Of a DNA stretch of 64,000 nucleotides, positions 26,505 through 42,503 are shown in pieces. Position numbers and translations under genes: made by a program. The DNA comes from Ulota crispa (taxonomy: Eukaryota; Streptophyta; Bryopsida; Orthotrichales; Orthotrichaceae): positions 9,674,501-9,738,500 of the forward strand of contig OY987246.1 in NCBI GenBank assembly GCA_963920765.1, given 5' to 3'. The notes beneath the pieces were generated by a model. It was not told the origin of the DNA and did not search any database. It saw only the letters and a list, made by a program, of their open reading frames with translations. The stretch's first letter is position 1; each line of letters starts with the position of its first letter.

Positions 26505-27004
26505 CATACATTGGTATCTTGATTCTATTTGTACATTAAATGTTCATGTCTTTAGTAATCCAGTAGACTTTGGAGGCTATTTCCGCCCATTAAAAGATTT
26601 TTTTTCAAAAAACTTAGAACTAAGAAAAGTTGGTAAATGTATTTTACTTTCACCTCCAACAATTTTTTTGGATTTCAATCTTTTTATCAAAAGTTATGAG
26701 CTAATATCAGAGAAGGTGTTTAGAAATTTTAAATAAATTGTTTGTTTCCATCCTTTTGATTTTGTTTATAAATTTTTTTTGGAATTCACAAATCTCATAA
26801 AGATTGTTACAGGCAAAAATTGGATTCATTAATAATTATTATTCAGTGCTACTTTTTTGTAAAATGAACCTTATTTTGTTAAAATAGCCTCCATAGTTTG
26901 ATAGCTTCAAATAACATGAAGTCGTGAAAAGTTATGGAATTAAAACCTTGCAATTATAAAATCAAAATACTATTGACTTTTGAATAGTTTTGGATATTTT
27001 TTAA

Positions 27005-27416
27005 GGGCATTAATATGTGAATCACACCATTTGAACTACTGTACCACACCCTTGAGGTAAATTTTAGATTTCTACCATCAAAAATTTGAGTTTGAGAATT
27101 TTGAATTCAAATTTGGACTTAGAGACCATGGTATTGTCTAGGACCATAAAAAAAGTTGCAATTCAACAACACCCAATGAAAAAGCTTATCTTTATTTACA
27201 AACAAAAGTAAAATTAACAATTTTCTCCCTAAATAAACTTTTTCATTGGGTGTTGTTGAATTGCAACTTTTTTTAAGGTTCTAGACAATACCATGGTCTC
27301 TAAGTCCAAATCTGAATTCAAAATTTTCAAATTCAGCTTTTTGATGGTAGAAATCTAAAATTTACCTCGTGGTGTGGTATAGTAATTGGAAGGGTGTGGT
27401 ACACATATCAATTCCC
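27005..27416. mobile_element. large foldback MITE inside the CACTA element
   Basis: Two arms of about 180 bp are inverse copies: GGGCATTAATATGTG, GTACCACACCC, TTTAGATTTCTACCATC, GACCATGGTATTGTCTAG and CAATTCAACAACACCCAATG on the left recur inverted on the right. The loop is about 50 bp (27185-27235). No coding frame and no clear target duplication. A piece with the same outer end lies at 45868-45915. Confidence 0.8.
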
Positions 27417-28239
27417 ATCTTTTAAAGCTTATAAAAATATTTTATAAAATTGTTTTTTTTTAATTCATTTGATTAGTAATAGAAGGAAAAATACTACAAA
27501 TACCCTTTAAGTCTTTCAAAATATCAAGTTTACGCCGAAAATATGTGAAACATAAAAAGTAGTCCTTATTTTTTGTAGGAATATCAATTATACTCATATT
27601 ATTTTGGAAAATTAATAAAATAACTCTTCTATTTTGAAATGTTAAATATATCCTTGTGTTATTTGAAATGTAAAAATCACCTTTGGTTTCTTGTAAGAAT
27701 TTGCATTAAACTATACACTTGGTTATCATGTAACACAAAGATATTTTTGGTACTTTTAATCCTTAAGGGACATTTATGATTTCTTCAAAGAATTGAGGAG
27801 CATCATTTACATTTGTTTGTAAAGAAATTTTGGTATTTAAAACAACAAAATGTTGTACTTTTTATATAAAATCTTGTTGAATTAGTGAAGTTGTGTCCAA
27901 AAGAGTCCAGATCAACAGAAAACTATTAATTGTTTTGTTATAATGGTCATGTTTTTACTTGACTTTAAAGGCTGCTAATTTTAAATCTTACCAAATTGTG
28001 AAAAGTAAAGAAAATAAAACCAGTCAATGTATACTCAAACTTCTAAAAGATTCTATTTTTTTGAAACTTCTTTTATTTCTTAAAACTTCAAAAAAATTTA
28101 ATGAGGTTCAAAAAGATTTTAGAAAGATTTCAAAAACAAACCTAAACTATTGTGATAGTATTTTTGTTAAAAATATTTTAAAGTATTTTGATGATTTACA
28201 AAAAGATTCCTAAAGGACTCTAACTCAGTCTAAGAGATT

Positions 28240-28945
28240 TTATTTTGATAAGTATTTTGAAGTACTTTAACAAATTTCATAAAGATTTTAAAAAGATTCT
28301 CAAAGATTCCAAAAAGGTCCTTGAAAATTCTTAGAGATTTTCAAAGATTTTTTGAATTTCAAAAAAGTTTCTCAAAAGATTTCCAAAGATTCTCAAAGCT
28401 TCTCAAAGTTTCCAAGGAGATTCCAAGATTAGTCATAAAGATTTTCAAAAATTCTCAAAAAAATTCAAAATTCCTAGAACATTTCCAAAGATTCTCAAAT
28501 ATTCCAAACTATTCTCAAAGATTCTCAAGAATTCTCAAATCTTCCTAAAAGATTCTCAAAGATTCTCAAAGATTCTTAATTTTTCTCATAGATTCTCAAA
28601 GATTCCCAAAAAACTTGAAAAGATTCCCAAAGGTTTCCAAAGATTCTTGAAGATTCCAAAAAGATTCTCAAAGATTTTCAAAGATGCTCAAAGATTCTCA
28701 AAGATTCTTAATTTTTCTCAAACATTCTCAAAGATTCCAAAAAAACTTGAAAAGATTTCAAAAGATTTCCAAAGATTCATGAAGATTCCTAAAAGATTTT
28801 CAAAGATTCTAAAATCTAAAAAATATTCTTAAATATTCTTAAAAATCTTGAAAAGATTCTCAATGATTCCCAAAAGATTCTTGAAGATTCTTAAAGATTC
28901 ACAAAAAATTCCGAAAAGATCTTCAAAAGATTCCAAAATTTCTGT
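28240..28945. repeat. AAAGATTCTC minisatellite
   Basis: Imperfect tandem copies of a unit of about 10 bases (AAAGATTCTC, with variants AAAGATTCCA and AAAGATTTTC) fill the region, densest from 28360. Thinner traces start near 28050. The open frames here (28321-28548, 28647-28832) are by-products of the repeat and have no meaning as proteins. The array lies near the right end of the CACTA element. Confidence 0.85.
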
Positions 28946-29091
28946 TGATTTAGATAATGGTGTTCAAATCAACAGAATGGATTTAGTTTTTTACATGATG
29001 CTATTAAATTAATCAATTAGCGTGGGCAAGTGCCCAAATCAACAAGAAACTGTTGATTTTCTGTTGTTTTGGAAAGAGTTTTCTACTAGTG

Positions 29092-29776
29092 ACTCCACAC
29101 TTAACGTGAAGCCCTAATTTCAAAAGCGTGCTTTTGCTTTAATACAAAGCTGTTTAAATAGGATACCCTTGAATAGTGATCCTTCTTACGTTTTAACAAT
29201 GCTCTTTTGAAATGCTAAGTGAGAATACAACTTTATATTTGCCTGTAAGAGCTCCCACACTCAATTTTAGGATTAAAGGGCTCAAGGATAGAAGCTAGAC
29301 CTAATGACAAGCTTGATTTTGTGTTTGCCAAGATTAAAAGAAGATTCCAGTTACAAGGTATATTGTAACTTGCTTTTTCAAATGCTTCACGATTTGATAC
29401 AATGCTAGCTTCCATAAGAGAGGATTTTTTTTTCTATACGGCAACATATAGCACTAACACACGTCTTTTATTGTCTTATAAAATAATTTTTTTCATCAGT
29501 AAAACTTAAAAAAAATTTAGAGCCCTCTTTTTGGTGTTAGAAAAGTTGAGACTTACCTTGGAAGGCAATTCTTTTGCATTAACTTTTATGGGCCCATAAA
29601 TGTTTGAGCATGCCACTGTGACCATTACAATATAAGATATTTTTTTTGTATTTGAAATGGATTCACAATTTTACCATATTTGAGATCAACCAAGAATTTG
29701 GAATATAGATCAATACGATTCTAGTGAGCTGTTTGAGATTCCAAATTAAAACTTCTTATTGATAACAAATACCAAT
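29092..29776. other. AT-rich spacer, no gene seen
   Basis: The DNA between the CACTA element and the MITE cluster contains no frame I can support. Confidence 0.5.
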
Positions 29777-29778
29777 TA

Positions 29779-30158
29779 AGGTAGCAACACCCATAAGCGC
29801 CACTGTCTCCATAGGCGTGACCTATGCTTGTGTCAGGTTGTCAGCAGCTTACAAATATTAAAAAAAATGGTTATGGGTACTATGGTTATGGGTGACAAAG
29901 TGATGGTTATAGGTGACTTGCATGACAATTTTGAATGCCCCATTGTGTTGTTTTTAGCATCTCCTACATACAACTATACATTTTCAGTGATTAGAACTTT
30001 GAAAAATCTTTGTGAACAATTGCTTGCAATTGGAACTTTGAAATTGATGCCAATATTTTTGGTTTCCTCTTGCTAACTTACAATATTTTTTTCAAAGTTC
30101 ATCAATTGATATTCCTACTCCAAAACCCTTAATTTCACACTTATGGATGTTGCTACCT
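29779..30158. mobile_element. MITE, AGGTAGCAACACCC ends, TA duplication
   Basis: The left end is AGGTAGCAACACCCATAAG and the right end is the inverse of AGGTAGCAACATCCATAAG, flanked by TA on both sides. Related copies at 41713-42281 and 44900-45859 have AGGTAGGAACACCC or AGGTAGGAGCACCC. No coding frame. The TA target suggests a Tc1/mariner-type family. Confidence 0.75.
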
Positions 30159-30160
30159 TA

Positions 30161-30472
30161 GGACATCTCCACCAATGGCTCGGGCTCGCTCAAAGTGGAT
30201 GAAAAGTGTTGAGGCCCCTTTCAAAACCCTCTCAAACACTTTGATCTAGCAAGTCTAGCAAGCCACTCTTCAAGCCACTATTCACATTATTTACCATAAG
30301 TTTAATGAGCTTTATCCTCTACTTTCCTAAATAAGTGGTCAACTGCTTATTTATGGGGTGTGTTGGAGTGTAAGACCACCTTTTCAAAAAGCATGGGTGG
30401 AGATTGAGAGCCTTGAATCCTTGCCAAACCAGATGGAAAACTTTGAAAGAGCCAAGACCAATGGAGATGCCC
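30161..30472. mobile_element. PIF/Harbinger-like (Tourist) MITE, TTA duplication
   Basis: The left end GGACATCTCCACCAATGG and the right end (inverse of GGGCATCTCCATTGGTC) are flanked by TTA at 30158-30160 and 30473-30475. CTTTGAAAGAGCC/GGCTCGCTCAAAG continue the inverted repeat. A 3-bp TTA duplication with GGGCATCTCC-like ends fits Tourist-type MITEs. It starts exactly where the preceding MITE ends. Confidence 0.8.
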
Positions 30473-30494
30473 TTATATGGCAGCGTATATACTA

Positions 30495-30876
30495 CAGTGA
30501 GACCTCCCATAATGCAAATTCCCTATTTGCATAATTAGTTGTAGTTTTTAAATTGCATACTCCCTATGTGCATAAAGTGTGGTTTAATAATTGTGGATGG
30601 AGTTATTTTTGTCACAGTGGGACCAATTATTTTTGTCAAAGTGGGACCACCTACAAAGTGCGTTTATAATCCCATTGATGACTCATTTTATGAATTATTG
30701 TTAATAGAAAACAATCAACTAAAAGTAATATTTTTAAATGAACCACTTACCAATTGTGCAACATACGCATATTAAAATAAATACCTTATAACACTTGAAC
30801 CTCTTTGTGTCCATACCCCTTAAAATAACTCCCCACCATTCCCTCACATTCCCATGCAGTAAGAGAGGTTTCACTG
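30495..30876. mobile_element. Tc1/mariner-like MITE, CAGTGAGACCTC ends
   Basis: The left end CAGTGAGACCTCCCATAATG and the right end (inverse of CAGTGAAACCTCTCTTACTG) are flanked by TA at 30493-30494 and 30877-30878. The 382-bp element has no coding frame. Confidence 0.8.
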
Positions 30877-31450
30877 TACGCCCTATGGTCATTTAAGGGT
30901 GAAGGGTAAAAGTAGCGTTACTTTTTGCACACCCCCACGTCGACCTCATGAAAAAAGGACCTTCGAGAATGGGATGGAGCCTTCTGGTAGGAACTAGGAA
31001 CACTCACCTCAAGAACAGTCGTTACTGGTTAGGGTTCCATTTGCTGCAATCGGAGACGTCGGTGCTCCCGACTTCCGACTTCCCACCGAACCCGCCGCTC
31101 AAACTGAATGGCTCCCCGCCCGACGACGACGCTCCGAAGCCTGCATTTTTCAATACCTTAGGAAACACGTAACATTGAAGCCCGGATCGAGTGCCAAACG
31201 TTCTCGATAACTTACTCCAGTTTAATTAGAACCACCGAAATAAAACTTAGGGCATCATCACCAGTGGACAAATCACACGACGCCGAGCAGTGCAACTTTC
31301 ATCTGAGCCATTACATTGCCGTCCTAACTTAGTCATGGCAATCATTCGTTGCGGTGCTACGACTGAATTCAGTGTCTTGTGAGAGCAGAGCAGATCTTTT
31401 TTTTTTTTCTTTTTTTTTTGTGTAAATTAGTGCGAGGAGGAGGAGGAGCT
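30877..31450 (+). promoter_or_regulatory. upstream region of the Miro gene
   Basis: The composition becomes balanced from about 30930. A T-rich run lies at 31397-31420 and a GAGGAGGAGGAGG tract directly precedes the start ATG. No TATA box is convincing. Limits are inferred. Confidence 0.35.
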
Positions 31451-36971
<5,521 letters not shown>

Positions 36972-37466
36972 AGAAGTTACCAGTTTCAGCATCTTGCATG
37001 AAGGACTTGCGCGCGTACCAGGAAGCTGTCTCACTTCGTTGAAGATGTTTTGTGGGATCAAAATCATCTGAAGTCCAATTTTCGTGATGTCTGTGTCCGA
37101 ATCAACTTGTAAACCATCCTCTCAGAAACACGAGGTTTGCTATATGTACCCTGACGCCTCCGTCATTACAAGCAAAGTTGCTAGGACCAGAAGTCCATAA
37201 CGCTGAAAGGCATAAGTATGGTCGAATCAAGGAGCTCAAATTTACTCTGAAAGGGCCTTTGAGTTTGTTCCAGTAGGTTTGGACATATTTAAGTCTGTTT
37301 CCGATGTACCTTTTGAGCTTGCTCGTTACCCGTGTACTTTTTGTCAACTGGTAGGCATATAACTTTCCAGATTATTTGTAGATCATCAAGACTAGCAGAG
37401 CTATGTTCTCGAATATTCAGATGCTACTTAGCAATTAAGTAACTGCAATGGATCTTTGTGCTAGGA
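36972..37466. other. 3' flank of the Miro gene
   Basis: Probably 3' untranslated region followed by spacer. No further exon or gene is visible. Confidence 0.4.
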
Positions 37467-37470
37467 TTAA

Positions 37471-37694
37471 CCCCTGAAGGGCCCTTGGGCTTTAGAAATA
37501 CGGTACCAAATACGGTTGCAATCAGTATTCAGAAGTTTGAATTAGTTGGAAATTAAGTGTTATAACCATACATATTGAAGGGTTGTACGATGGTGGGTGC
37601 ATAATTTTTTTTGAAAAGCCCTCAGAGTAGCTCAAATATGGTTGTATATATGGCCGTACATACGGCCAGAAATGGTCGATGGGCCATTTAGGGG
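37471..37694. mobile_element. TTAA-flanked MITE, CCCCTGAAGGGCCC ends
   Basis: The left end CCCCTGAAGGGCCC and the right end (inverse of CCCCTAAATGGCCC) lie between TTAA at 37467-37470 and TTAA at 37695-37698. It belongs with 38605-38677, 45061-45702 and 58306-59402 by end sequence and target. No coding frame. Confidence 0.65.
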
Positions 37695-38604
37695 TTAACC
37701 CTTCAAGGACCACACAACCATATTTTGGTCGGTGGGAGTGGTTTTTGGCCTGTAGGTTGAAATCACTCAATAATTTGGAATTTGGTCTTGAAGAACACAT
37801 GTAATCACAAGAATTTTGCATCCATCTTAAAAAATAACAATGCAATTGGGTATGTGAGTTGACAAATAATGATGTTTATATGGCATGGCTTCAAAATTCG
37901 TATCCATTTTTTTTATCAAAGATGGATCAAAGCAACAACACAAGTCATCAAGTCTACAAGAAGAATATCAAATTTCAATTGCACAATTCTAAAAAATTTC
38001 AAATTGCTTAAGAAATATGCTTGTATTGTTTTCCTATACGGTAGTAGTATAATTGTAGTATTTGAAGATCTATTGAAATGTTGTTGTCATTTTGGCTTTA
38101 AAATTTGTCATCCTACAATTAAGGCCAATTCTTGATTGTTTTCACCAATTGGATTTTCCAAAATAATTATCAAATTTCTTGTAGAACTGTTTTAGGGTAG
38201 TAAAGAAAGTGGGTTTTTTTACCCTTTTTTTTGTCCACTTAGCTACACCTTGTGATTGCTATTTTTGTCTATTTTGTGTGAAACAATTCTTGTTGGAAAG
38301 GTGGGAAACCTTGCTTTCTAGAAATGTAAGGCTCTTCTCAATCAAAGCTTGCATGAAAGGTTAACATTCAAAACTAAACAAGAATGAAACACAAGATTTT
38401 CCACATACGGCTCACTCAATCATTATAATATTTCACCTCCAACGGTAGATCTAGCTGAAATTTTGGTACTTTACAATAAACAAGGTATACTTCCCATTTG
38501 TATGGTTGGATAATTGAAAATGGGTCCATATTTGAGTCAATTCCAAATCTAAGCTTATAGCCCCTGTTTTCAGTGGATTTTGTGAAAATGGATGTGGTCC
38601 TTAA
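37695..38604. other. AT-rich spacer between MITEs
   Basis: No gene. A weak inverse pair (GGACCACA near 37708 and TGTGGTCC near 38593) may be the remains of a further element. The frame at 37869-38135 has no support. Confidence 0.4.
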
Positions 38605-38677
38605 CCCCTCAACGCCTCAGGTATCAAAGAATACACGGGAAATGGGATTGAGTTTATGCCTTTGGGGCATTGAGGGG
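38605..38677. mobile_element. tiny TTAA-flanked foldback, CCCCTCAACGCC ends
   Basis: The 73-bp unit lies between TTAA at 38601-38604 and 38678-38681. Its ends are CCCCTCAACGCC and the inverse of CCCCTCAATGCCCC, the same family as 45061-45702. Confidence 0.6.
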
Positions 38678-38822
38678 TTAAAGGGTTAAAGCAACTACCC
38701 AAGAACAAAACTGGAGGAAAGGGTAGTAGAAAATAGTAAATAGTACTTGAATTGTACCCTTCTTGCATGGGGCATGCATCAAGCATTCCATGTGGCACAT
38801 GAGTGATAACATAGCAATTTCC

Positions 38823-38966
38823 CCACGCACATGGGTCCTCACCCTGTATCATAGGGAGCCCTTGTTGGGGCTGAGGGCCCGTACATGAGAGAGCTCTCTC
38901 TCACATACGGGCCCTCAGCCCCAGAAAGGGCTCCCTATAATACAAGGTGAGGACCCATGTGTGTGG
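38823..38966. repeat. near-perfect palindrome, arms of about 71 bp
   Basis: CACATGGGTCCTCACC, ATAGGGAGCCC, GGGGCTGAGGGCCCGTA and GAGAGAGCTC on the left recur inverted on the right, with the centre at GAGCTC near 38893 and practically no loop. The sequence is GC-rich against AT-rich flanks. It may be a MITE or a hairpin RNA source. Confidence 0.8.
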
Positions 38967-39117
38967 GTCAAATGAAATAGCAAGTGCTCTTTGTGGCGTA
39001 GTAGTGTGCTAACCGCAACCCTACACAACTCTGAGTCTAATGTTTAGGTGAACAGAAGACAAGATCAGACATCCCTGTTAACTCTTATTATCCTGAGGTT
39101 CAATGATCCGGCTATTG

Positions 39118-39185
39118 AGAGAAAGTCAACTAATTGGAATTACAGAAGAATATGAGAGAAAGTCAACTAATTGGAATTACAGAAA
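39118..39185. repeat. two-copy tandem duplication, 37-bp period
   Basis: GAGAAAGTCAACTAATTGG with the bases up to TACAGAA occurs twice in a row. Confidence 0.75.
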
Positions 39186-40531
39186 TATATGTTAAAGGAA
39201 TGAGTTGAAATTTGACACCACCTGATTTGAAAATGGACCTAATTCTCACCTGATATAAAACTAGCTTAGCTCCACTTTTTTTTATAGTTTTCTTCTTAAC
39301 TTTTAAGGCGCTAATGGCCTCAACTCTTTGACCTCAAGGCCTTTGCCTTTACGTAAAGGTGAGCTGGTTCCCATTATACTCTTGTTATAGAGCTGGAGGT
39401 TTAGGTTGAGATTAATTGGACTAAAATGTTGGTTGAAATGGCTTGAAACTTCTGTGGCTTTCACTCCCACAGTATGCAAAGTTGATGATTGTGAAGCTTA
39501 TCATTACTTAAAAGTTCAAAGTAAATTAAATGTTTTTTGGCATAAACTTTTAGAATCCTAATGGAAATAATTAATTACTTGTGTATTTGTTTCTTTATTG
39601 CTCTAAATTCATAAAGTTTTTTCTTAAATAAAGAAGATGTTATTTATTGTCTATGTGATGTGAATTGGCAACAATGGAAATGTTGATACCTTGTGTACCT
39701 TGCATTACAATTTTCTAGGTGCTTTGTTAGGTCTAGTTTATTTAATATTCATTGTTTGGTGATAATGTCTAAATTTCTAAATATTTCTAAATGCCACAAC
39801 TATTATTTTGAATAATTGAAAGTGTGTAAATCTTATATAGTAATTCTCAAAAGTGACTTTGTTTATGCAAGGATGTTCAACTGTGGTCATAATTTAATAT
39901 GGCTAAGTTCTTAACAAAAAAAATAAAAGTGTATCATATGCATTACATAGTTTAGCAATGCTAGAAGTTCTTAGTTGTCAGGAGAAGATCAAACACATGA
40001 GTCAAATAGGATAACCCAATTTGAAAGAACTCAAAGAAAAATCTAACAACTTGGAGTTTAGAAATCCTTAGGCTTGATAACCTTTATTGTGGCTGTGGTC
40101 AGAATTCCATTAAGATTACCATCAATGGAGCTCAATTATGACAAGGTTGGACATTGCAAAGTACACCCGACAATACAAGTCATTTGACAAGAGAAACTCC
40201 ATAAAAAATCCCAGAATTATAAGAAGTGCTTAAAAGTAATCAAAACAATAAGTTTCAAGTTTACCAAAAAACTGTATCAATAATTATCCCGTAATCCACA
40301 CATCAGCTGATCAGGTGCATTGATGAAGAGTACTTATAATTCTAATAGACAACAATATGCACACTTGTGAGAGTGAAAAATTAAACAAACAACGCTGATT
40401 AAATTCAGAGTTTAGATGTCACCAAAATGATCACATTCATCCAGAGAAATGAATATGGGCTAGTAAATAATCGATTTTGAAAACGACCAATATGGTCTGA
40501 ACTAAGGATTCTACAAGAGCAGGAGCTGCAT
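39186..40531. other. AT-rich intergenic DNA, no gene seen
   Basis: No frame with support. The last 100-200 bases may be 3' untranslated region of the minus-strand DUF1218 gene. Confidence 0.45.
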
Positions 40532-42503
40532 TTAAGGATAGGATGCCATCCCCTCAGAGGGGCCATTCGTTTGCCATGCCGGTTGCCCACTAGCTTTCGA
40601 GATGAGGACGTAGTATAGCTCACTGAATATTGCAGTTAGGACAACAAAGGCTGCTCCAGCAGCAAATACACTTTTCTGCACTTCCTGGCAAGAGGCTTTG
40701 TCCCCAAAAACGGTGTGGTAGCCTTTGGTTTGGATTTTGTCCTGGGCGGCACCTGCAATAAGAGCAGAACTTGCTATGATGAAGCACAACCTGCATTCAT
40801 AATACTTCAACACTTAGTCTTCATTCATTCTACTTGAAGTATAGTGCATGACACTTATAACCAACAACTATTGGTCAAACAAGAAATACTAAAACACAAC
40901 ACATATACTCATTAGCTCAAAAGTAATTCCACCACCAAGCAAGACAAACCCTAAGTTTCATCTTGGTGGACTCAAATTTTTGATAACTTTTTTTTGACAA
41001 AGCCTTAGGCTAACCATTGGAATTGGAATTGGGAGTTGTTGGTTATAAGTGTCATGCACCGTAATACATCATGACAAAACAATCTGAATCAACGTCTTCA
41101 TGACAAAGATGAGATTTCTCATCCTTATTATAATGCTCATACCAGGATAGTAGAAACATCAGAACGCCGAACGTCTTAGCACCTCCAGGCTTTACTCCAC
41201 TTCCACAACATAAGCAACGTGTGACTATCATAATGAATATCTGGGACATAACCAAGAAGAAGAACGATCCCACAGCCAAACCAGTTGACACGTCAGCGGT
41301 ATATTGGCATGTATAAAGCTGAGTGGTGGGATCAATCGCTGACTGACGTCCCTGCAAATGAAGAATATCATCAGTCACACAAAGAATTCCAATCTACACG
41401 TACTAATGTAGGGACATGATCATGTATTCGGAATATGTTATGGACTCAGCGATTGATGCAAACATGCAAACTAAACACTTGATAGGAATGGTCCAAAATT
41501 ACCAGACAGGTTAAACATATATATACACACATGTACTCATATTATATCGCCTGTGTGTACACATCTATACATACTATAGTACTACAAACCAAATTACACA
41601 TTTTCATCAAAAGAAGGATTCTTCCAGCACCAAGCATATTAGTTGAAGTGTGCATAAATTTTTTGTTAGCTATCAAATACAAAGATCCATGTCCAAATTG
41701 AACTAAAACGTAAGGTAGGAACACCCATAAGCGTGAGTTTAAGGGTTTTGAACATGATGACTATTAATAAACATCTAGCAAATTATAGGATAACACCATA
41801 TTCATTAAATTGGGAAAAAGAGTATATATTTTTTGGGACTTTGAGGTGATCACCTCAAACCGAGCTCGCAACATTTTTTTTGGTACACGTGCCCTCACAT
41901 GAGAGGAGGAATTTGCAAGGGAAAAAATCTTAGTGGCTCTAACTAAATCTAATATCTTCAAATCTGGTTTAAAGTAACTTTTTGAGTTTGAGGGGAAAAC
42001 AAAGTGAGACACCTCTTTTTCCCAAATTAATGAATACGGTGTTGGATCCTATTAGCAACAGAAAGTAATGAGATTGCACTTTTGAATGTATTATTTGGAT
42101 ACTATGAGAGTAAATTGTGAAATTTTAAAGAGCAAACTGCCATGTCACCCATAACCAACTCTAAGGTTTCATGTTCACATGTTATACATCCTTGTAATTA
42201 CATCTATTTACTTTGACATATTTTCCAAAATTCTAGAGGTGACGGTTATGGGAACACTAATGCTTATGGGTGTTCCTACCTTAGTAAGAACCATAGTAAT
42301 GCCATCACAAAATCATTCTCAGCTTTATCAAATCAATGCCTAAATTCTGAAAAGGTCTTGTAATGCAATGCATAAACGTGCACAAGATTTAGATTGCAAA
42401 GAGAGAAGTTAACCTTGCTTCGTTTGTCCATTGCTGCGATTGCGAGACCGAACGCTATGATGTAAGATATCAGGGTGACGACTAGAACTAGTGCTCTCGC
42501 CAT
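40532..42503 (-). CDS. DUF1218 four-span membrane protein
   Basis: Three minus-strand exons, in transcript order: 42503-42414, 41351-41143 and 40790-40532, GT-AG and in phase, giving 185 residues. The N-terminus MARALVLVVTLISYIIAFGLAIAA is the first membrane span or an uncleaved signal. The loop carries YTCQYTADVSTG, then the second span (SFFFLVMSQIFIMIVTRCLCCG) followed by the family motif KPGGAK. The third span is FGVLMFLLSWLCFIIASSALIAG, then a second loop with CQEVQKSVFAAGAAFV, the fourth span and the ending SELYYV. Plant DUF1218 proteins include MODIFYING WALL LIGNIN and VASCULATURE COMPLEXITY AND CONNECTIVITY; they act in endomembranes and affect cell walls or auxin patterning. Which subfamily this belongs to is not clear. 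Intron 1 (41352-42413) holds a MITE nested in another MITE. Confidence 0.9.
41713..42281. mobile_element. MITE in intron 1 of the DUF1218 gene, AGGTAGGAACACCC ends
   Basis: The left end AGGTAGGAACACCCATAAGC and the right end (inverse of AGGTAGGAACACCCATAAGC) are flanked by TA at 41711-41712 and 42282-42283. It is a sister of 44900-45859. It contains the second element at 41792-42043, and at 42125-42128 it shows a single TTAA where the sister copy carries a 642-bp insertion. Confidence 0.85.
41792..42043. mobile_element. nested MITE, AACACCATAT ends, 4-bp GGAT duplication
   Basis: The left end AACACCATATTCATTAAATT and the right end (inverse of AACACCGTATTCATTAATTT) are flanked by GGAT (41788-41791 and 42044-42047). 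The sister MITE at 44975-44978 has a single GGAT and no insertion, so the duplication is confirmed by an empty site. A relative lies at 58808-59065. Confidence 0.85.

Larger units (their letters stand above)
20070..29091. mobile_element. CACTA-type DNA transposon, non-autonomous, with nested insertions
   Basis: The left end begins CACTAATAGAAAATTCAGC and the right end is the inverse of CACTAGTAGAAAACTCTTTC. The same trinucleotide ACT lies directly outside each end (20067-20069 and 29092-29094). A CACTA start, 13-bp inverted ends and a 3-bp duplication are the signature of CACTA (En/Spm) elements. Both subterminal regions carry repeated AATCAACAG / CTGTTGATT motifs, as expected for transposase binding. 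No transposase frame is present, so the element is non-autonomous. Without the nested retrotransposon (20490-26504) it is about 3.0 kb; it also contains a 412-bp foldback and a minisatellite. Confidence 0.85.

Noticed and set aside
28321-28832. Lys/Phe/Ser-rich plus-strand frames
   Set aside because: They are translations of the AAAGATTCTC minisatellite.
37695-38604. A larger TTAA-bounded element between the two small ones
   Set aside because: The inner inverse match (GGACCACA) is offset and short, so the two TTAA sites are better explained as belonging to the neighbouring elements.
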